Below, piece after piece: positions 24,752 to 35,863 of a DNA stretch of 64,000 nt. The translations under genes were made by a program, and so were the position numbers. Source of the stretch: Rutpela maculata (Eukaryota; Arthropoda; Insecta; Coleoptera; Cerambycidae); NCBI GenBank assembly GCA_936432065.2, contig OW386291.2, positions 16,965,821 through 17,029,820 of the forward strand, written 5' to 3'. Numbering within the stretch: position 1 is the stretch's first letter; every line of letters begins with the position of its first letter. The notes under the pieces were generated by a model. The model searched no databases. It saw only the letters and a program-made list of their open reading frames with translations, and was not told where the DNA came from.

Positions 24752-25054
24752 TTAATAATCTCACATTGTTGACAATGTGCTCGATTTATCTAGTTTTAAA
24801 ATTAATTTATAGTAAAAATAATAAAACGGTGTAATGAACGAGGTAACGAATTAAGTGTTTATTGAAATTAAATTAACCAATATTAATTTAATTACTATAG
24901 TGGTTAAAGAAATTTTCTATAATAAATAAAAAACTGGTAATTTTTTAATCTCATCGTTAAAATAATTTTTTGCAAGCAGTAAATTACTGAGATCAGTGAC
25001 ATTTTTTCAATAAAGATTTAAGGAGCTTAAAAAACCCACCGGGACGGGACGTCC

Positions 25055-25395
25055 TACTTTTACGTCCACGTCCAGTGGCAGTAGAGTAATGCAAAAAAAA
25101 AATTGAAAATTTTTATTGTTGGAATAAACTTAGAATGTCATAAAACGTCGGGATTTGAAGTTTGAGCAAAAAAAAATTTGTCTAACTTTTTTTGTGCACA
25201 TGATTACTCTGAAACCGTTTAAGATATCGACTTGAAATTTTGTACACGTATGTATTTTAACTCGTATTTTAAAGAGATCTAGAACTAGATTATGTTTTGA
25301 TCTTATCCCGTTGCAAGGTTGGGGTCTAAATTGGGAAATTAAGCAAGTAAGAAGCCATAAAATTGGTATTTAGTACATATTAGAGAAGCTAAGGT
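25055..25395 (-). repeat. Family A repeat, truncated inverted copy
   Basis: Begins TACTTTTACGTCCACGTCCA and follows the reverse complement of family A down to TTAGTACATATTAGAGAAGC. It then stops abruptly at about 25395, exactly where the transposase remnant begins. This marks a breakpoint or insertion boundary. Confidence 0.7.
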
Positions 25396-25869
25396 TTGTA
25401 AATCTCGATTCATCAGATAACAAAATGTTTTTGATAAAATTCTCATTTCTTAGTTGGCGGAACTGTAACCAATTACAGAAGGTTATTCTTCGTTGATAAT
25501 CATTCTCATACAAAAATGGATGCAGTTGATATTTATAAAAACGATAAATAGGCGTGTTTCTTTAAAATTTTCCTGGCTGATTCTTTGGAAACTGGTAATT
25601 CATGTTCAATTTGTCTTATCGAAATTGTTGGGTCAACATGCACTAAAGCTAATACATTAATTTCTGTTTCTTCATCCACAATAAATCTTTCTTCAATTTC
25701 TTTATCAGGTTCAGTTCGATGCTCCAACCGGGCGAAATAGTTTCTCGGATGTTGTCTTCTTTCTGGATATCAGACCATACAGAGTTTGTACTCTAGTTGC
25801 ATTATGCCGAGTCTCTCCATAAGTAATCAACATGTCAACTTTTTCATCTCTTGAATATTTTTCAGCCAT
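25396..25869 (-). pseudogene. DUF4817/DDE transposase pseudogene (5' part)
   Basis: Starting at ATG 25869 the minus strand gives MAEKYSRDEKVDMLITYGET, typical of the N-terminal DUF4817 domain of insect mariner-like transposases. Later come YPERRQHPRNYFARLEHRT and a helix-turn-helix part, ISIRQIEHELPVSKESARKI. The end includes a FCNWLQFRQ-type stretch and LLSDESRFT, matching the start of the DDE catalytic domain with its first Asp. At least two frameshifts are needed, one near Y-P-E-R (about 25770) and one after KKHAYLSF. The remaining catalytic domain is missing where family A begins at 25395. It is a dead fragment; the family call is from motifs. Confidence 0.75.
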
Positions 25870-26717
25870 TTTATATTAATTTATTTGTTTATAACCAATT
25901 CAATACACTTACTTCAGATAATCAGTGAGTAATGTCAAGAATAATTCAGTTGTTGCGAATGTCTGCCATTTTCATGGCTATCTGCAATTTTGGATTTAAA
26001 TGTAGATAGATGCCTTATTAAAATTATCTGTTGGCGCTTACTTTTTAAAAGCACTTTTATTATTACGAAGGATATCGTTAAGAAATGATTAATGACGAAA
26101 AAAAATTACGTTTATGAATTATTATTTCTGATTAATAAAAGAAAATTAAGAAATTTTCCATAGGACTCCTACTGAAATGAAAATGAAACCATAAAAAAAT
26201 ATAGTAATTCTATTGGAGAAAAAAAATTGATGTCACTTCCGGTTCAGCCGGAAGTATAATTGTCGTTCCCACTTTTGTCTAATTTATGTGTACCAAAAAC
26301 GAGACCAAAACCGAAATTTTCAAATTAAAAAACAACCCAAAAATTGGGGGCGTACATTGGCTCGTGGCCACCCGGTATGTGTGCAGAAAATACATCGATA
26401 AAATTATATATTAAATTTAATATGAAAACCATAAAAAATCAAAGTAAAATAGAATTCTTTTCCAGCTAATCATATGTGCAAGATTCCACAACTTAGTAAC
26501 ATAAATATTCCCAACAAAATGGACTACGTACGTCGTGTCGTTAAATTAACCTGTTTCTTTCTCCCCCTTGAAAATGTAGCAAGAGTAGTAAGGGTGGAAT
26601 AGTTAAGATCGGTTTTGTAGTTTGCCTTTAACGAATCCTTTCCGGTTTCCTATCGATACCATTGCTCCCCTTTCATAAGTAAGATATAAAATCAAGAACC
26701 TAATTGTTTCATCATTT
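25870..26717. other. Non-coding stretch upstream of the transposase remnant
   Basis: Probably includes the 5' untranslated part of the same element. Near 26362-26376 the sequence GTGGCCACCCGGTATG may be its terminus. ACTTCCGGTTCAGCCGGAAGT (26235-26255) is a short hairpin; a similar CTTCCGGTATTTCCGGAAG lies at 28259. Confidence 0.35.
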
Positions 26718-26886
26718 ATAGACCAGGATCCCGCCGATCACTAATTGTGTGTCATAAGTTTACGCCCAAAATGTGTGAATTGTTGTTAATTTGGTAGAGA
26801 AGAGTAGAGCACAGAAATGTTCATGCCAATCCCTTTTTTTTTGGTACAGGAGCGTAGAGCCGGCCTCCAGATATGTAAGAAATATG
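26718..26886. repeat. Dispersed repeat, opposite-strand partner at 30515-30680
   Basis: About 165 bp (GACCAGGATCCCGCC ... GTAAGAAATATGA) is the reverse complement of 30515-30680 with high identity, including TTTACGCCCAAAATGTGTGA and CACAGAAATGTTCATGCC. The left copy stops where the next inverted repeat begins. Confidence 0.65.
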
Positions 26887-28140
26887 ACGGTGTAGCGGTT
26901 TGCAAGAACTGTTATAACTTTATTCGTGTAGGAGATCCTTATTTGCTCTTTGGTACATAGAAAGAATACAAGATCTACTCTCTACAAAAAAAATTATTCC
27001 AAAATAGTACATCAAGTTTTATTTTTCACGTTACATTTTGTCAAATTCAAACTTAAAATACGTTTTCATTTCAAATGGAACACCCTGAATTTTTTTACAT
27101 CAAATTATGTTAAATTAATTTTTTTTTTCCAGTATAAGCATTGTTCCAAGTTCCAACTTTTCGAAATATTGACGATTTTCTTATATCCAAGAATTTTTAG
27201 TAAAAATTTCCATCAACTTACCAACTTACCCATGATTAGAAAGAATCATTAATGTCAGTCATTCTATTTTGTTAAAAGATACCAGCACGTTTAAATTACA
27301 CCCGCGAAGACTTTTAGATCTGTTTATTATTTATGGAGAACGTGATGAAGTAATAATACCAATAAACACATTTGCCACTTTATTGTTTCAATTATTTCAT
27401 ATTTCATGGGTTTCTACGATTTTTTGGATAAATTATAATTTTCAACAAAAACTTGCGAATAATTCAAAAAGTGCATGTGTTAAATATAGGACATGCCGAT
27501 ATAAGTCCACCTCAAATTTAATTCTACATCGGTTGCCATAATAAAATTTGACACGTGCCATATTCTAAAAATTATCCAATATGCGTTTTACAGTGTATGG
27601 TGGATGGTTTCTGTTCTTGTGGGTATCGAGTGGTGAGTGGCAAATGTGTTACATGTTCTTGGAATTACTTTATCGCATTCTCCATAAATAATAAACAAAC
27701 CTAAAAGTCTTCGTGAGTGTAATTTAAACGTACTGGCGTTTTTTAACATAAAAGAATGACTGACATTAATTATTATTTCTAATCATGGGTAAGTTGATGG
27801 CAATTTTTATTAAAAATTTGAGAAAATCGCCAATATTTCGAAAAGCTGTAACTTTAACCCTTATAATGCTGATACCAGAAAAAAAGGAATTCAATTTAAC
27901 ATAATTTGATTTAAAAAAATACAGGGTGTTCCATTTGAAATAAAAAAGTTTTTGAAGTTTGAATTTGACAAAATGTAACGTGAAAAATAGAACACTTGGT
28001 GTACTATTTTGGAATCAATTTTTTTTGTGGAGAGTAGCTCATCTTGTGTTCTTTCTACGTATCAAAGAGCAAATACGGATCTCCTACACGAAGAAAGTTA
28101 TAACGGTTCTTGGAAACCGCTGCACCTGTCAAATATCTCC
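26880..28140. mobile_element. 1.26-kb inverted-repeat element
   Basis: The arms 26880-27358 and 27664-28140 are reverse complements over about 475 bp, separated by a ~300-bp centre. Outer ends read ATATGACGGTGTAGCGGTTT and, inverted, ATTTGACAGGTGCAGCGGTT. Shared landmarks are AATGGAACACCCTG, CTTACCCATGATTAGAAA and CGAAGACTTTTAG. The frames in the arms mirror each other and match no known protein. It is foldback-type, superfamily unassigned. Confidence 0.7.
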
Positions 28141-28665
28141 GAAACTGCTCGGTTTAGGTATAGGGAGTACTACATGTTTTGACTCAGAATTTTATGATCA
28201 TTCCGAAAAGTCGAAAATATATAGAGTGTTCCATTTAAAATAAGCAAGTTGGTATCGACTTCCGGTATTTCCGGAAGTGCCGCCATTTCGAAATTATTAT
28301 TTTCGGACTCGCAATGGTCGACTATGGTAGAGTACCAAATCTCAAATGTCTATCTCATCTGCAAGTGGGAAATATTCTAATGGCCGCCTTAAAAGAATCA
28401 CCCTGTATACATGTTTGTACTCTATAGCAAGTCAACTAGACAAAAAACAATAATAACAGAAAAAGAAAAAAAGGATAAAATATCACATATTTTGTAATCA
28501 GTACTTGTATAAAACGAAAGCTATCTTACAGTACATTGATTATCATATAGTAATAAGTGAGAAAAAAGTACTAAGTAGTAGAAAAAATAATAAAATTCTG
28601 TAAGAGTAAGTCTGTTCCACATTAATATATGCGTTAATGTATAGATACTTATAGATTAATATTTA

Positions 28666-29286
28666 TTAAAGTGGTGACTTTAAATAATCATCAACTGAAT
28701 AAAAACAGTAATTCAGTATAATTCTTTTAACAGCGTTTTTAGAGAGGTTTAGTAATTTAATTTCAGGTGGTAGTTTATTATACAGATTAAGGTTTAGTGA
28801 ATTGTTTTCTAATTTTTTTAGCCTAAAACGAGGGTTCCTTAGTAAATCTGCCAGGCCTGTAGCTAGAAAGTGCTTTAAGGGCGGACAAACAATTTTTCAG
28901 GGGCCAAAAATGTTTTGATGAGCAGGGAGGAGAAATCCAAAAAAATATTTTTCGTCCGAAAAATTTTTTGATGAGCGTGGGGGGCAGAATCCAAAAAAAA
29001 AATTTTTTGTCCGAAAATTTTTTTTGGTCGTAGCCCATCCTGGCCCACCCCTAGCTACAGGCCTGAAATCTGCAGAGCTTGTTCTGTAACTGTGGATATC
29101 AGAAGGAGTGTCAAAACTACTAATGTTTTTATGTATTTCGATAAGAGAAAAAAATATATATAAAGATGGTAAAGGCATTATGCCAAATTTTAAGAATAGT
29201 GGCTGACAGTGTTCGCTATTGTTATTAAGTCCAGCAATTGTTCTAACCGCTCTTTTTTGGAGCCGAAATATTTTTACTGTTTAATA
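28666..29286 (-). pseudogene. Non-LTR retrotransposon ORF2 C-terminus, interrupted
   Basis: The minus strand gives KRAVRTIAGLNNNSEHCQPL, then MPLPSLYIFFSLIEIHK. After a 222-bp insertion come ADLLRNPRFRLKKLENNSLN and LYNKLPPEIK. The frame ends SVDDYLKSPL followed by TAA at 28668-28666. 'KRAIR.I.G', 'LPSLYI' and 'YNKLP..IK' are characteristic of the region after the reverse transcriptase domain in jockey/CR1-like insect elements. Upstream domains are absent (5' truncated near 29286). The reading frame is otherwise open on both sides of the inserted hAT-type element, so the host fragment was little decayed when the insertion took place. Confidence 0.7.
28852..29065. mobile_element. Non-autonomous hAT-type element (214 bp)
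   Basis: The 15-bp ends CAGGCCTGTAGCTAG are perfect inverted repeats. Both flanks are AAATCTGC (28844-28851 and 29066-29073), a perfect 8-bp target duplication, the hAT hallmark. The interior repeats 'atttttttgatgagc' followed by 'gaatccaaaaaaa' twice, the same theme as in 24340-24500. It therefore belongs to the same broad family as that element. It is inserted within a non-LTR coding region. Confidence 0.9.
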
Positions 29287-29322
29287 TATTAATATATTAT
29301 AATTAATAACATATAATAATTA

Positions 29323-30130
29323 TTAATATATTAATAAATTCCGTTTAATATCAATATTGACAGTAACGGGTTTAGTTGCTTTAATAAAAGTAACCAACTT
29401 ATCTGTACGGGACAAAACTTTAAATAGTCCATCGTACAAAGCAGTAAAAGTTGGTTTAAAACGTTCTTTACGAACGAAAACAAAATCACAGTTTAAAATC
29501 TCAGAAATGACAAACGATTTGCGATTAACGTGATGAACAGGAGAGATGAATATTAAATTATCGAAACGAGTAAGTAATTTATCAATAAAATAAGGAATCT
29601 TTGGACAGTTATACGATTTAATAAAAAATTCGCCTTGTAATCGCAAGTGTGAGTTCAGCTGAAGAGCATTGCAAATCGTCTTTGAGGGTAGTTCTAAATG
29701 CTAATAATATTATAGGAAGCTCATCTACCCAATGTGATGTATTAGCTCTAGCTGTCAAGGCAGTTTTGAGGGTTCGGTGGAATCTTTCAACTAATCCGTT
29801 ACTTTGCAGATGATATGAAGTAGTACGTATTCTATGAAACCCTAAAAATTTTGAAAACTCATCAAATAATTTTGACTCGAATTGGACGCCTTGATCCGTG
29901 GTGATATATAAAGGTGCGCCAAAACAGCAAACAAAATTTTGAAATAAAGTGCGTGCGACGGTCTCTGCCGTAACGTCTGAAAGAGGATAAGCTTCTGGCC
30001 ATCTAGTAAATCATTCGATCACAGTAAGAATGTAAGAACAACCTGATGGTAATGGTCCCACTAAATATATGTGAATGTGGTCGAAACAGCCTTTTGGTAT
30101 TTCAATATGACCAATTGGACTTTTGGTGTG
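29323..30130 (-). pseudogene. Ty3/Gypsy integrase remnant
   Basis: The minus strand from about 30130 encodes an integrase core: SPIGHIEIPKGCFDHIHIY, FTRWPEAYPLSDVTAETVAR, FGAPLYITTDQGVQFES and NGLVERFHRTLKTALTA. This matches the DDE order with the middle Asp in TTDQG and the Glu in LVERFH. The first catalytic position appears as Tyr in HIYLVGPL. A stop interrupts before FTRWPEA. A deletion with frameshift near 29640 precedes the C-terminal module, where VFVRKERFKP and YDGLFKVLSRTDK match the usual Gypsy chromodomain-less integrase tail. Flanking LTRs and upstream RT are not found. Strongly decayed and non-functional. Confidence 0.75.
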
Positions 30131-31105
30131 ACGGCCAACTTACGTCGGGGTCACTAATTTATAGACACTTTAAAGTCGTATTTTTGATAATATCTATAAT
30201 TTAAATAATATATTCCATGGTTTTAAAATATAAATATATTTAATGTTGATATATGTAATAAATATAATTTCATTAAAATATATATGTGTAATTTTATATA
30301 AATTATGTTATTTTTTTGCTTCCTCCATGGTTACTTAAAAACTTACCTAATTTAGGAGTGAGCAAGCTGCCACACTTATCATTTTTTTGCTTAACTTTTT
30401 CAAAATTGGGCGAACGTAGCCCCTCCTTGTACCACCCAAAATGAATGGGAGTCTGCATTCATGAGGGGGGTAAATTAAGAAATCTAGGCTGTTTTCTTTA
30501 CTTTTACAAGTCATATTTCTTACACATTTGGGGGCCTGCCCTACGCCCCTGTACCAAAGAAAAGGGGCTGGCATGAACATTTCTGTGCTCTACTACCCCA
30601 AATTAACAACAGTTCACACATTTTGGGCGTACATTTATGACACACAATTAGTAGTCGGCGGGCTCCTGGTCTATTAGCTTTTTACTCGTCTGGCCACGCA
30701 TGTTTTATTTATGTTAACACAATCGCTTGATGTATACTAGATTTATCTCGTAGCTAAGTTTTAAGTGAATGCAAGGTTCTGCAGCCGGTGAATGAACTAG
30801 TTCTATAAATAAAATATTAAAGAACACCTCGAGAATTTCTCTAAATACTTAAATGCCAAATTTAAACAAAAATAAAGCAAATAAAGCACCTGCGATATGC
30901 TCCGACATATTTAACGAATTACGCATACATATCTAAATGTGGAACAATGTTCTAGGATCTAGAGACTGGCGGTTTATCTACTGTTCTGTTCTGATGAAAT
31001 TCCTTGCATTAATTTCATTTCCTGCAGAGCAAAAATTTCCATCTGTATCCGGAATGTGCATAAGTTATGATCCAAATGCCAGCGAACTCTTTTTTAAATA
31101 ATTAT
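30131..31105. other. Gene-free stretch with a dispersed repeat
   Basis: Very AT-rich to 30340. 30515-30680 is the inverted partner of 26718-26886. The rest (30690-31105) shows no recognised feature. Confidence 0.4.
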
Positions 31106-31520
31106 TTCCACGTCCAGAGGAAGTATGTAGTACTTACGCAAAAAAAAATTGGAAAATGTTTATTGCTCAAAAATGCTTGGAATATCATGAAACGTCGAGA
31201 TTTTAAGTTTGAGCAAAAAAAATCTAGGTTCTGTTCTGTCTGTCTGTAACTTTTTTGGGAGCACGATTACTCTGGAACCGGAAAAAAATAAAATTGAGGT
31301 TTAATGTGTGTACAAGAACCAAAGGCCTCAATAATTTTTTAGATTTAGTTCTCACGCTTTTACTAACAACCCCCTCCATCCCTTACCGATGTGGCATATC
31401 GTTTGAGGTCGACAATTTCAAATATTATAATATTAAAATTCAATAAACAATTATTTCTACATAGTGGAGTGCAAATATAATATCATTATTTTTCCGTTGT
31501 GAGAGACTTGGATAGAAAAT
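31106..31520 (-). repeat. Family A repeat, internally deleted inverted copy
   Basis: Starts TTCCACGTCCAG and follows inverted family A to CTCTGGAACCGG. It then skips about 230 bp and resumes at the second C-rich block, ending GAGAGACTTGGATAGAAAAT. The deletion joins inside the usual 'ggaaccg' landmark at about 31280. Confidence 0.65.
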
Positions 31521-31935
31521 AGCGGTTTTTTAGATTAAAGTTGTGGTTTAATTTGTGGTTTTGGTGTTGGTGATTTCTGAAATCCATCTCTGCCATCCCT
31601 GCGTCTAATTGTAGTGAATGACAACCCCTCGAAGATGTAAAAAATGTTAGAAAATAAATGATCTTGAACAACCTGAAACTTTTATTATTGGGTAGTTTAC
31701 CACTTTTGCTGAAATATTTAAAAATTTAATGAAAGTAACCTTGCGCCAAATAATTAGACAGTGGTTGGTTTCTGAATAGTTTTGATAAATTATATATGTT
31801 ACATATAACACAGAATGTCTCATACCTAAAAGAATATGAACTAAAACGAAATTGTTAAATGCGTTTTTATATAATTAAAATTGAAATTAAATTTTGGGAT
31901 AAAGTCCCTAATATGATTTATTTTATTCTTTCAGC

Positions 31936-32097
31936 ATATTTTGGTACCGCAGGTGGCTTTGCATTTGTAGGAGGCGAATGTTTTTCTGGTCATAATTTGA
32001 TCCTAATTTGTTCTATACTTGAGTAAAATTTGATTCAAATCGGAAAAAAAATTAAAAAGTTATAAGGGTTTATTCATCTTAAGTAAATCACGCTGTA
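31936..32097. repeat. Dispersed repeat, opposite-strand partner at 52903-53068
   Basis: GGTACCGCAGGTGGCTTTGC through GGAGGCGAATG, CAAATCGGAAAAAAA and a closing GCTGTATAA is the reverse complement of 52903-53068 at high identity. It ends where the Helitron begins. Confidence 0.65.
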
Positions 32098-32806
32098 TAA
32101 TAAATCTGGAAAGTTGGCGTGTCTGTACACTGAAAATATTTGCACAAAACTGAACGGGTGGATGTTTATTTGTTTGAACGCGCATTACTCATAAACTACT
32201 GAACCAATTTGAATAGAGTTTTCACAGCTAAGTTTGGAGGAGCAGTTAGTTTTTATTTCATCTAAATCAGCCTACTCTAAGCCAAGACTTATGAAATCGG
32301 TTTAGTAGAACCGGAGATACAGCTTGATCTCTACAATAAGCGTGTTTGCACGGTATAAACTTTCATGATTAAACTTCTGTAATATTCCAGAGTATTGTGG
32401 AACATTCCAGAACATTTGAGAGCCTTCTGAAATATCCCAGAATATTCTGTTACATTACCAAAAATTTGAGATAGCATTCTGGAACATTTCAGAAAATTTG
32501 AGAACCTTCTGAAATATTCCAAAATGTTCTGTAATATTCCAGAAAATTCAAGAGCATTCTGGAACATTCCATACAATTTGTGAGCCTTCTGAAATATTCC
32601 AGAATATTCTGTAATATTCCAGAAAATTTGAAAGCATTTTGGAACATTCAAGAAAATTTGTTTCCCACTGCTAGCTCTCTCCCGTGTCAGAGACACAAAC
32701 AATTTCTTTGTGCATGTCCCTGGTGATTCTACCTCAACGTCGTTTACAAAGAAGCTTTTTAGTTAATTTCAAAATTTCACGGGAACGTAGTCTCAGACAC
32801 AGCTAG
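32098..32806 (+). mobile_element. Non-autonomous Helitron
   Basis: The 3' end reads ACGGGAACGTAGTC and then CAGACACAGCTAG followed by T, matching the widespread insect Helitron terminus (CGGGAACGTAGTC ... CAGCTAG|T). Inside the 5' part is GTTTGAACGCGCATTACTC and a CTACTGAACCAATTTGAA segment, also standard for insect Helitrons. The 5' boundary (about 32098, near TAATAAATCTGG) is approximate. The interior carries an ~80-bp tandem array at 32390-32660. No Rep/helicase is encoded. Confidence 0.75.
32390..32660. repeat. ~80-bp tandem repeats full of heat-shock-element-like pentamers
   Basis: The unit starts GCATTCTGGAACATT at 32392 (variant), 32475, 32554 and 32634, with spacings of 83, 79 and 80 bp. 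Alternating GAA/TTC blocks at 5-bp register occur in each unit. GAACATTCCAGAA lies at 32400-32412, TTCTGGAACATTTCAGAA at 32478-32495, TTCTGGAACATTC at 32557-32569 and TTCCAGAATATTC at 32597-32609. These fit the HSF consensus nGAAnnTTCnnGAAn. The array lies wholly within the Helitron. HSF binding is inference. Confidence 0.7.
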
Positions 32807-33780
32807 TTATAAATATATTCAAACGCAAACGCAATGCGATTTCTTTATTGACTCCGCTTAGATAGGTTTCATTTACTAATGGTAAGTGCTTATTTAAGAA
32901 TTCCCTAATTCTTAATGTAAAAAATGTTACGCCTAAAATCATTTTGGGGTCATATCAGTTTCTAAAATAACAATTATGAAAATCTAAACTCTATGCAAAA
33001 CGTTGTTAACGGTTTCGCTAACATTTTTAGCAATGGCTTCACTAAAGTAGATGTGAAGCATAACATAAATATTTCTGATTATCATAACCACCAAATCCAC
33101 TTTGCTCAATTCAATACCGAAAATGATTGAGTTTCTTTAATAAAATTAAAACCCCATCAAATTAATTATTTCATCATTTATTACTCGAAAGTGTGTCTAT
33201 TCTCTTACTCCAGTCAGTATAACTTGTAAGGTCGACTATCATGCGACGTCAGCGATCTTTTGGGGTTTCATTCGTGAGTGTACTATTGAATTGTCGGCAC
33301 ATTATGCGACCGGGGTTTTCCGCCATCTTGAAAAAATGGTTAAGACATTTTTTTCAAATATCTCGGCTTCTATTGAGGCTAGATAAAAAACAAATACGGC
33401 ATATTAAAGGGCGTAAAATATCCCATATTCCGTATGCTATGCATTTTTTTCCTTAAGATTAATAGCTTTTTGTTTTTTGCGAAAGAAAGTTTGAAATGAG
33501 GGCGCGGTTCGCGGTTTTTCGCATTTCTCTCGATATGGGTAACTACTACGAGAAAATTGTTGTATATGAAATGTAGAGCAGGAAAAAACCTACAGATTCG
33601 CTTCATTAATTTTTATTTTCGAACAATAGTTTGCACTACAACGCTCCGCAAATTCGGCATGTCACCGTGTGACTTTACAGTAAAGAAGAAATGCTATACA
33701 TTAATTGTACGGTCACTGTACAATACAATTGGTATATAATGCTGAATGCGGCATGATTTTTTCATATTTTACTTATATTA
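32807..33780. other. Gene-free stretch
   Basis: AT-rich with a less AT-rich patch at 33240-33530 (GCGACGTCAGCGATC, GCGCGGTTCGCGG). No protein or element was recognised. Confidence 0.35.
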
Positions 33781-34039
33781 CGGGAGCCCACCCTAACTAT
33801 ACGTGCCCCCCTCCCCCGATCCTAGGGGATATTGTTTTTCATAAAGATTAAAGCCTAAGGAATAATTTTAGACATGTCCCCCAAAAAAACTGGCTGTACT
33901 TTCAAAATGGCATTTTGAAAATACAGCCAGTTTTTTGGGGTCATGTGTAAAATTGTTCCTTAGCTTTCATCTTTATGAAAAACATTGTCCCCAAGGATCG
34001 GGGGGGGGGGGTACACATACAGCTAGGGTGGGTTCCCCG
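33781..34039. repeat. 259-bp near-perfect palindrome
   Basis: The arms 33781-33909 and 33910-34039 meet with no spacer at TTTCAAAATGGCATTTTGAA. They share AAACTGGCTGTA/TACAGCCAGTTTT, a C-run/G-run (33808 and 34000) and GGGAGCCCACCCTA/GGGTGGGTTCCCC at the ends. Differences are few. It is hairpin-MITE-like; no target duplication was seen. Confidence 0.75.
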
Positions 34040-35244
34040 ACTATTAGGCGATAGCTCCTTTGCAGAGTGAACAGTCGAATTTACGTTGCTGTTTTTTCTG
34101 TCATGGAAATCGATCAAGAATAACATAAGAAAATAAATAAAATTTCCGAACGACTACGAAGGGCGAGAAAATAACGTTGTAGAAATTATTTAATTTATTA
34201 TTTCTTGCTAATTAATAATATTTCTTTTCAAAAAAACATTTAGGATCCACTTTCAAAACCTTTTCAAATCGCAAATACTTCGGAGTTGAACCAGTTCAAG
34301 CGTTTCATTGATGTCGATAGCATGAGACGGCTGACAGTTGCATGCAATGTAAGAAACAAACTAATCACGGTAATCACAGCGTTAAGCAGAAATTGAGCGC
34401 GATATACTAGCTCATTAAAAACATAAAAACTAGTTCTGAAATTGTTAGTACTTCCGACGTCTACGGTTCTTCAAAACATTTTAAGCTATAATAAAAACGT
34501 AGTAAATACTGCCGAACGTGATTGAACCCATTAAAGAGACTGTTTAAAAATATATACTAATTAAGTCATTTGTATAGCTTTCATAAAGTACTTACATGGA
34601 CTGTAATTTGATTCTGAAAATGGTGACTCAAACATAAAATAAGTGAGATTACCAAAGAAGGCAGTTTCTTTAAGTAATGGTTTACTTAAATATGCAGCTA
34701 AATAAATTTGAAGTAGTCGCGGTTGAGTTAATCATGCCTTTTGTTTTTCTGATGAAATTAGGAGACCTTTATTCTTCCACTTTTATTCCAATTGTTTCTC
34801 CGACTTTAGAAAAAAAACGGATTGTTTTCAAAATTGAATTGAGTTTCTTTTGAACGAGTAATATTCATGTAATCATTGGATAGTATAGTGCGGGCAAGTA
34901 ATGACACATGTCGAATCGAAATAGTGTCGTTACAAAATTCTTTTGAATTTTTTGAAAATTAGTAGTTTTTTCTCTCTTTATGAGCATATAACTATACCTA
35001 TTGTTTATAAGAGATGTAATATTAAAGAGTTCAAATGTAGTCAATCGACTAAGGTATTTTACAAAAGTAATTGTGTTTAATTTTGATTTATAACTCTTCT
35101 GAATTTGGTAGTTTCTAATGTTTATTATGTACACAGACGAATTAAAATTGTTCAGATCAAAGTCATAATAACTAACTGGTGTCACAGAATAAGCTGAATA
35201 ATGTTTATAATTAGTGTACAAACTATTGTGTTTATGATTGGCAT
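34040..35244. other. Gene-free stretch
   Basis: AT-rich DNA. A 131-residue minus-strand frame (35260-34865) exists but has low-complexity composition and no recognised similarity, so it is not called as a gene. Confidence 0.35.
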
Positions 35245-35421
35245 GTTTAAAACATCGCACTGTGTTTTAAACAAATGTTTAAAACACAGTTTAAGGCACA
35301 GTGAAATGTTTTAAACAAATGCACTATTTTGCAGTTTATGGAAAAGCTGGAAAAGTGCCGATGATGGTCGATTCCGATAAATTATTCCGATATAAACAAT
35401 AAACACACACACACACACACA
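35245..35421. repeat. TTTAAAC cluster followed by a CA microsatellite
   Basis: TGTTTTAAACA-type motifs recur at 35246-35335, including a 13-bp-arm hairpin CTGTGTTTTAAAC/GTTTAAAACACAG around AAAT. A (CA)n run lies at 35402-35421. A similar TTTAAAC cluster lies beyond the right inverted repeat at 40990-41065. Confidence 0.6.
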
Positions 35422-35863
35422 ATGAAATAGCCTCTGTAGTATTACTCATTTTGAATCAAATAGTCAGTGGTCACATGCACTAAACTGAGCATTTTATTTG
35501 TAGTGCTGTAAAATCCATTTATAGTCCGTGGCGTTAGCAACATGAAGTGCCAAAATATTTCAGTTCCGGATACCAGCACCAAATTTTGCATAGAGCTTGT
35601 ACACATATTAAGGTTTAAAAAACCACCGAGAGACACTCTCCTGGGGGTTAAGATCATCCCTTGATGACGTCATCAAGATGGCCTGTATAATTTTGTATCG
35701 ATATATTTAGTTATCGCTCGTATCTTTGTTATTTTTTATCCAATTTTGATATGTCATTTTAAAGCTTAAGTAACGCTCTTTAAAAAATGTTATATTCAAT
35801 GTTTGTGTACGAAGGGTAGTTTTTGAGCTATTTTCCAAAGTTCACGAACATATCTGGTAAGGT

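Noticed and set aside
26950..28243. Frames of 90-100 residues
   Set aside because: They lie in mirrored arms of an inverted repeat and match no family; AT-driven open frames.
29323..30130. Intact endogenous retrovirus-like element
   Set aside because: Only an integrase piece with a stop, a frameshift and a changed catalytic residue; no LTR, RT or envelope found.
32331..32702. 123-residue frame on minus across the Helitron array
   Set aside because: An open frame created by the ~80-bp tandem repeats; repetitive and without protein features.
34865..35260. 131-residue open frame on minus
   Set aside because: Low-complexity composition in AT-rich DNA, no recognised motif, no start or splice context.
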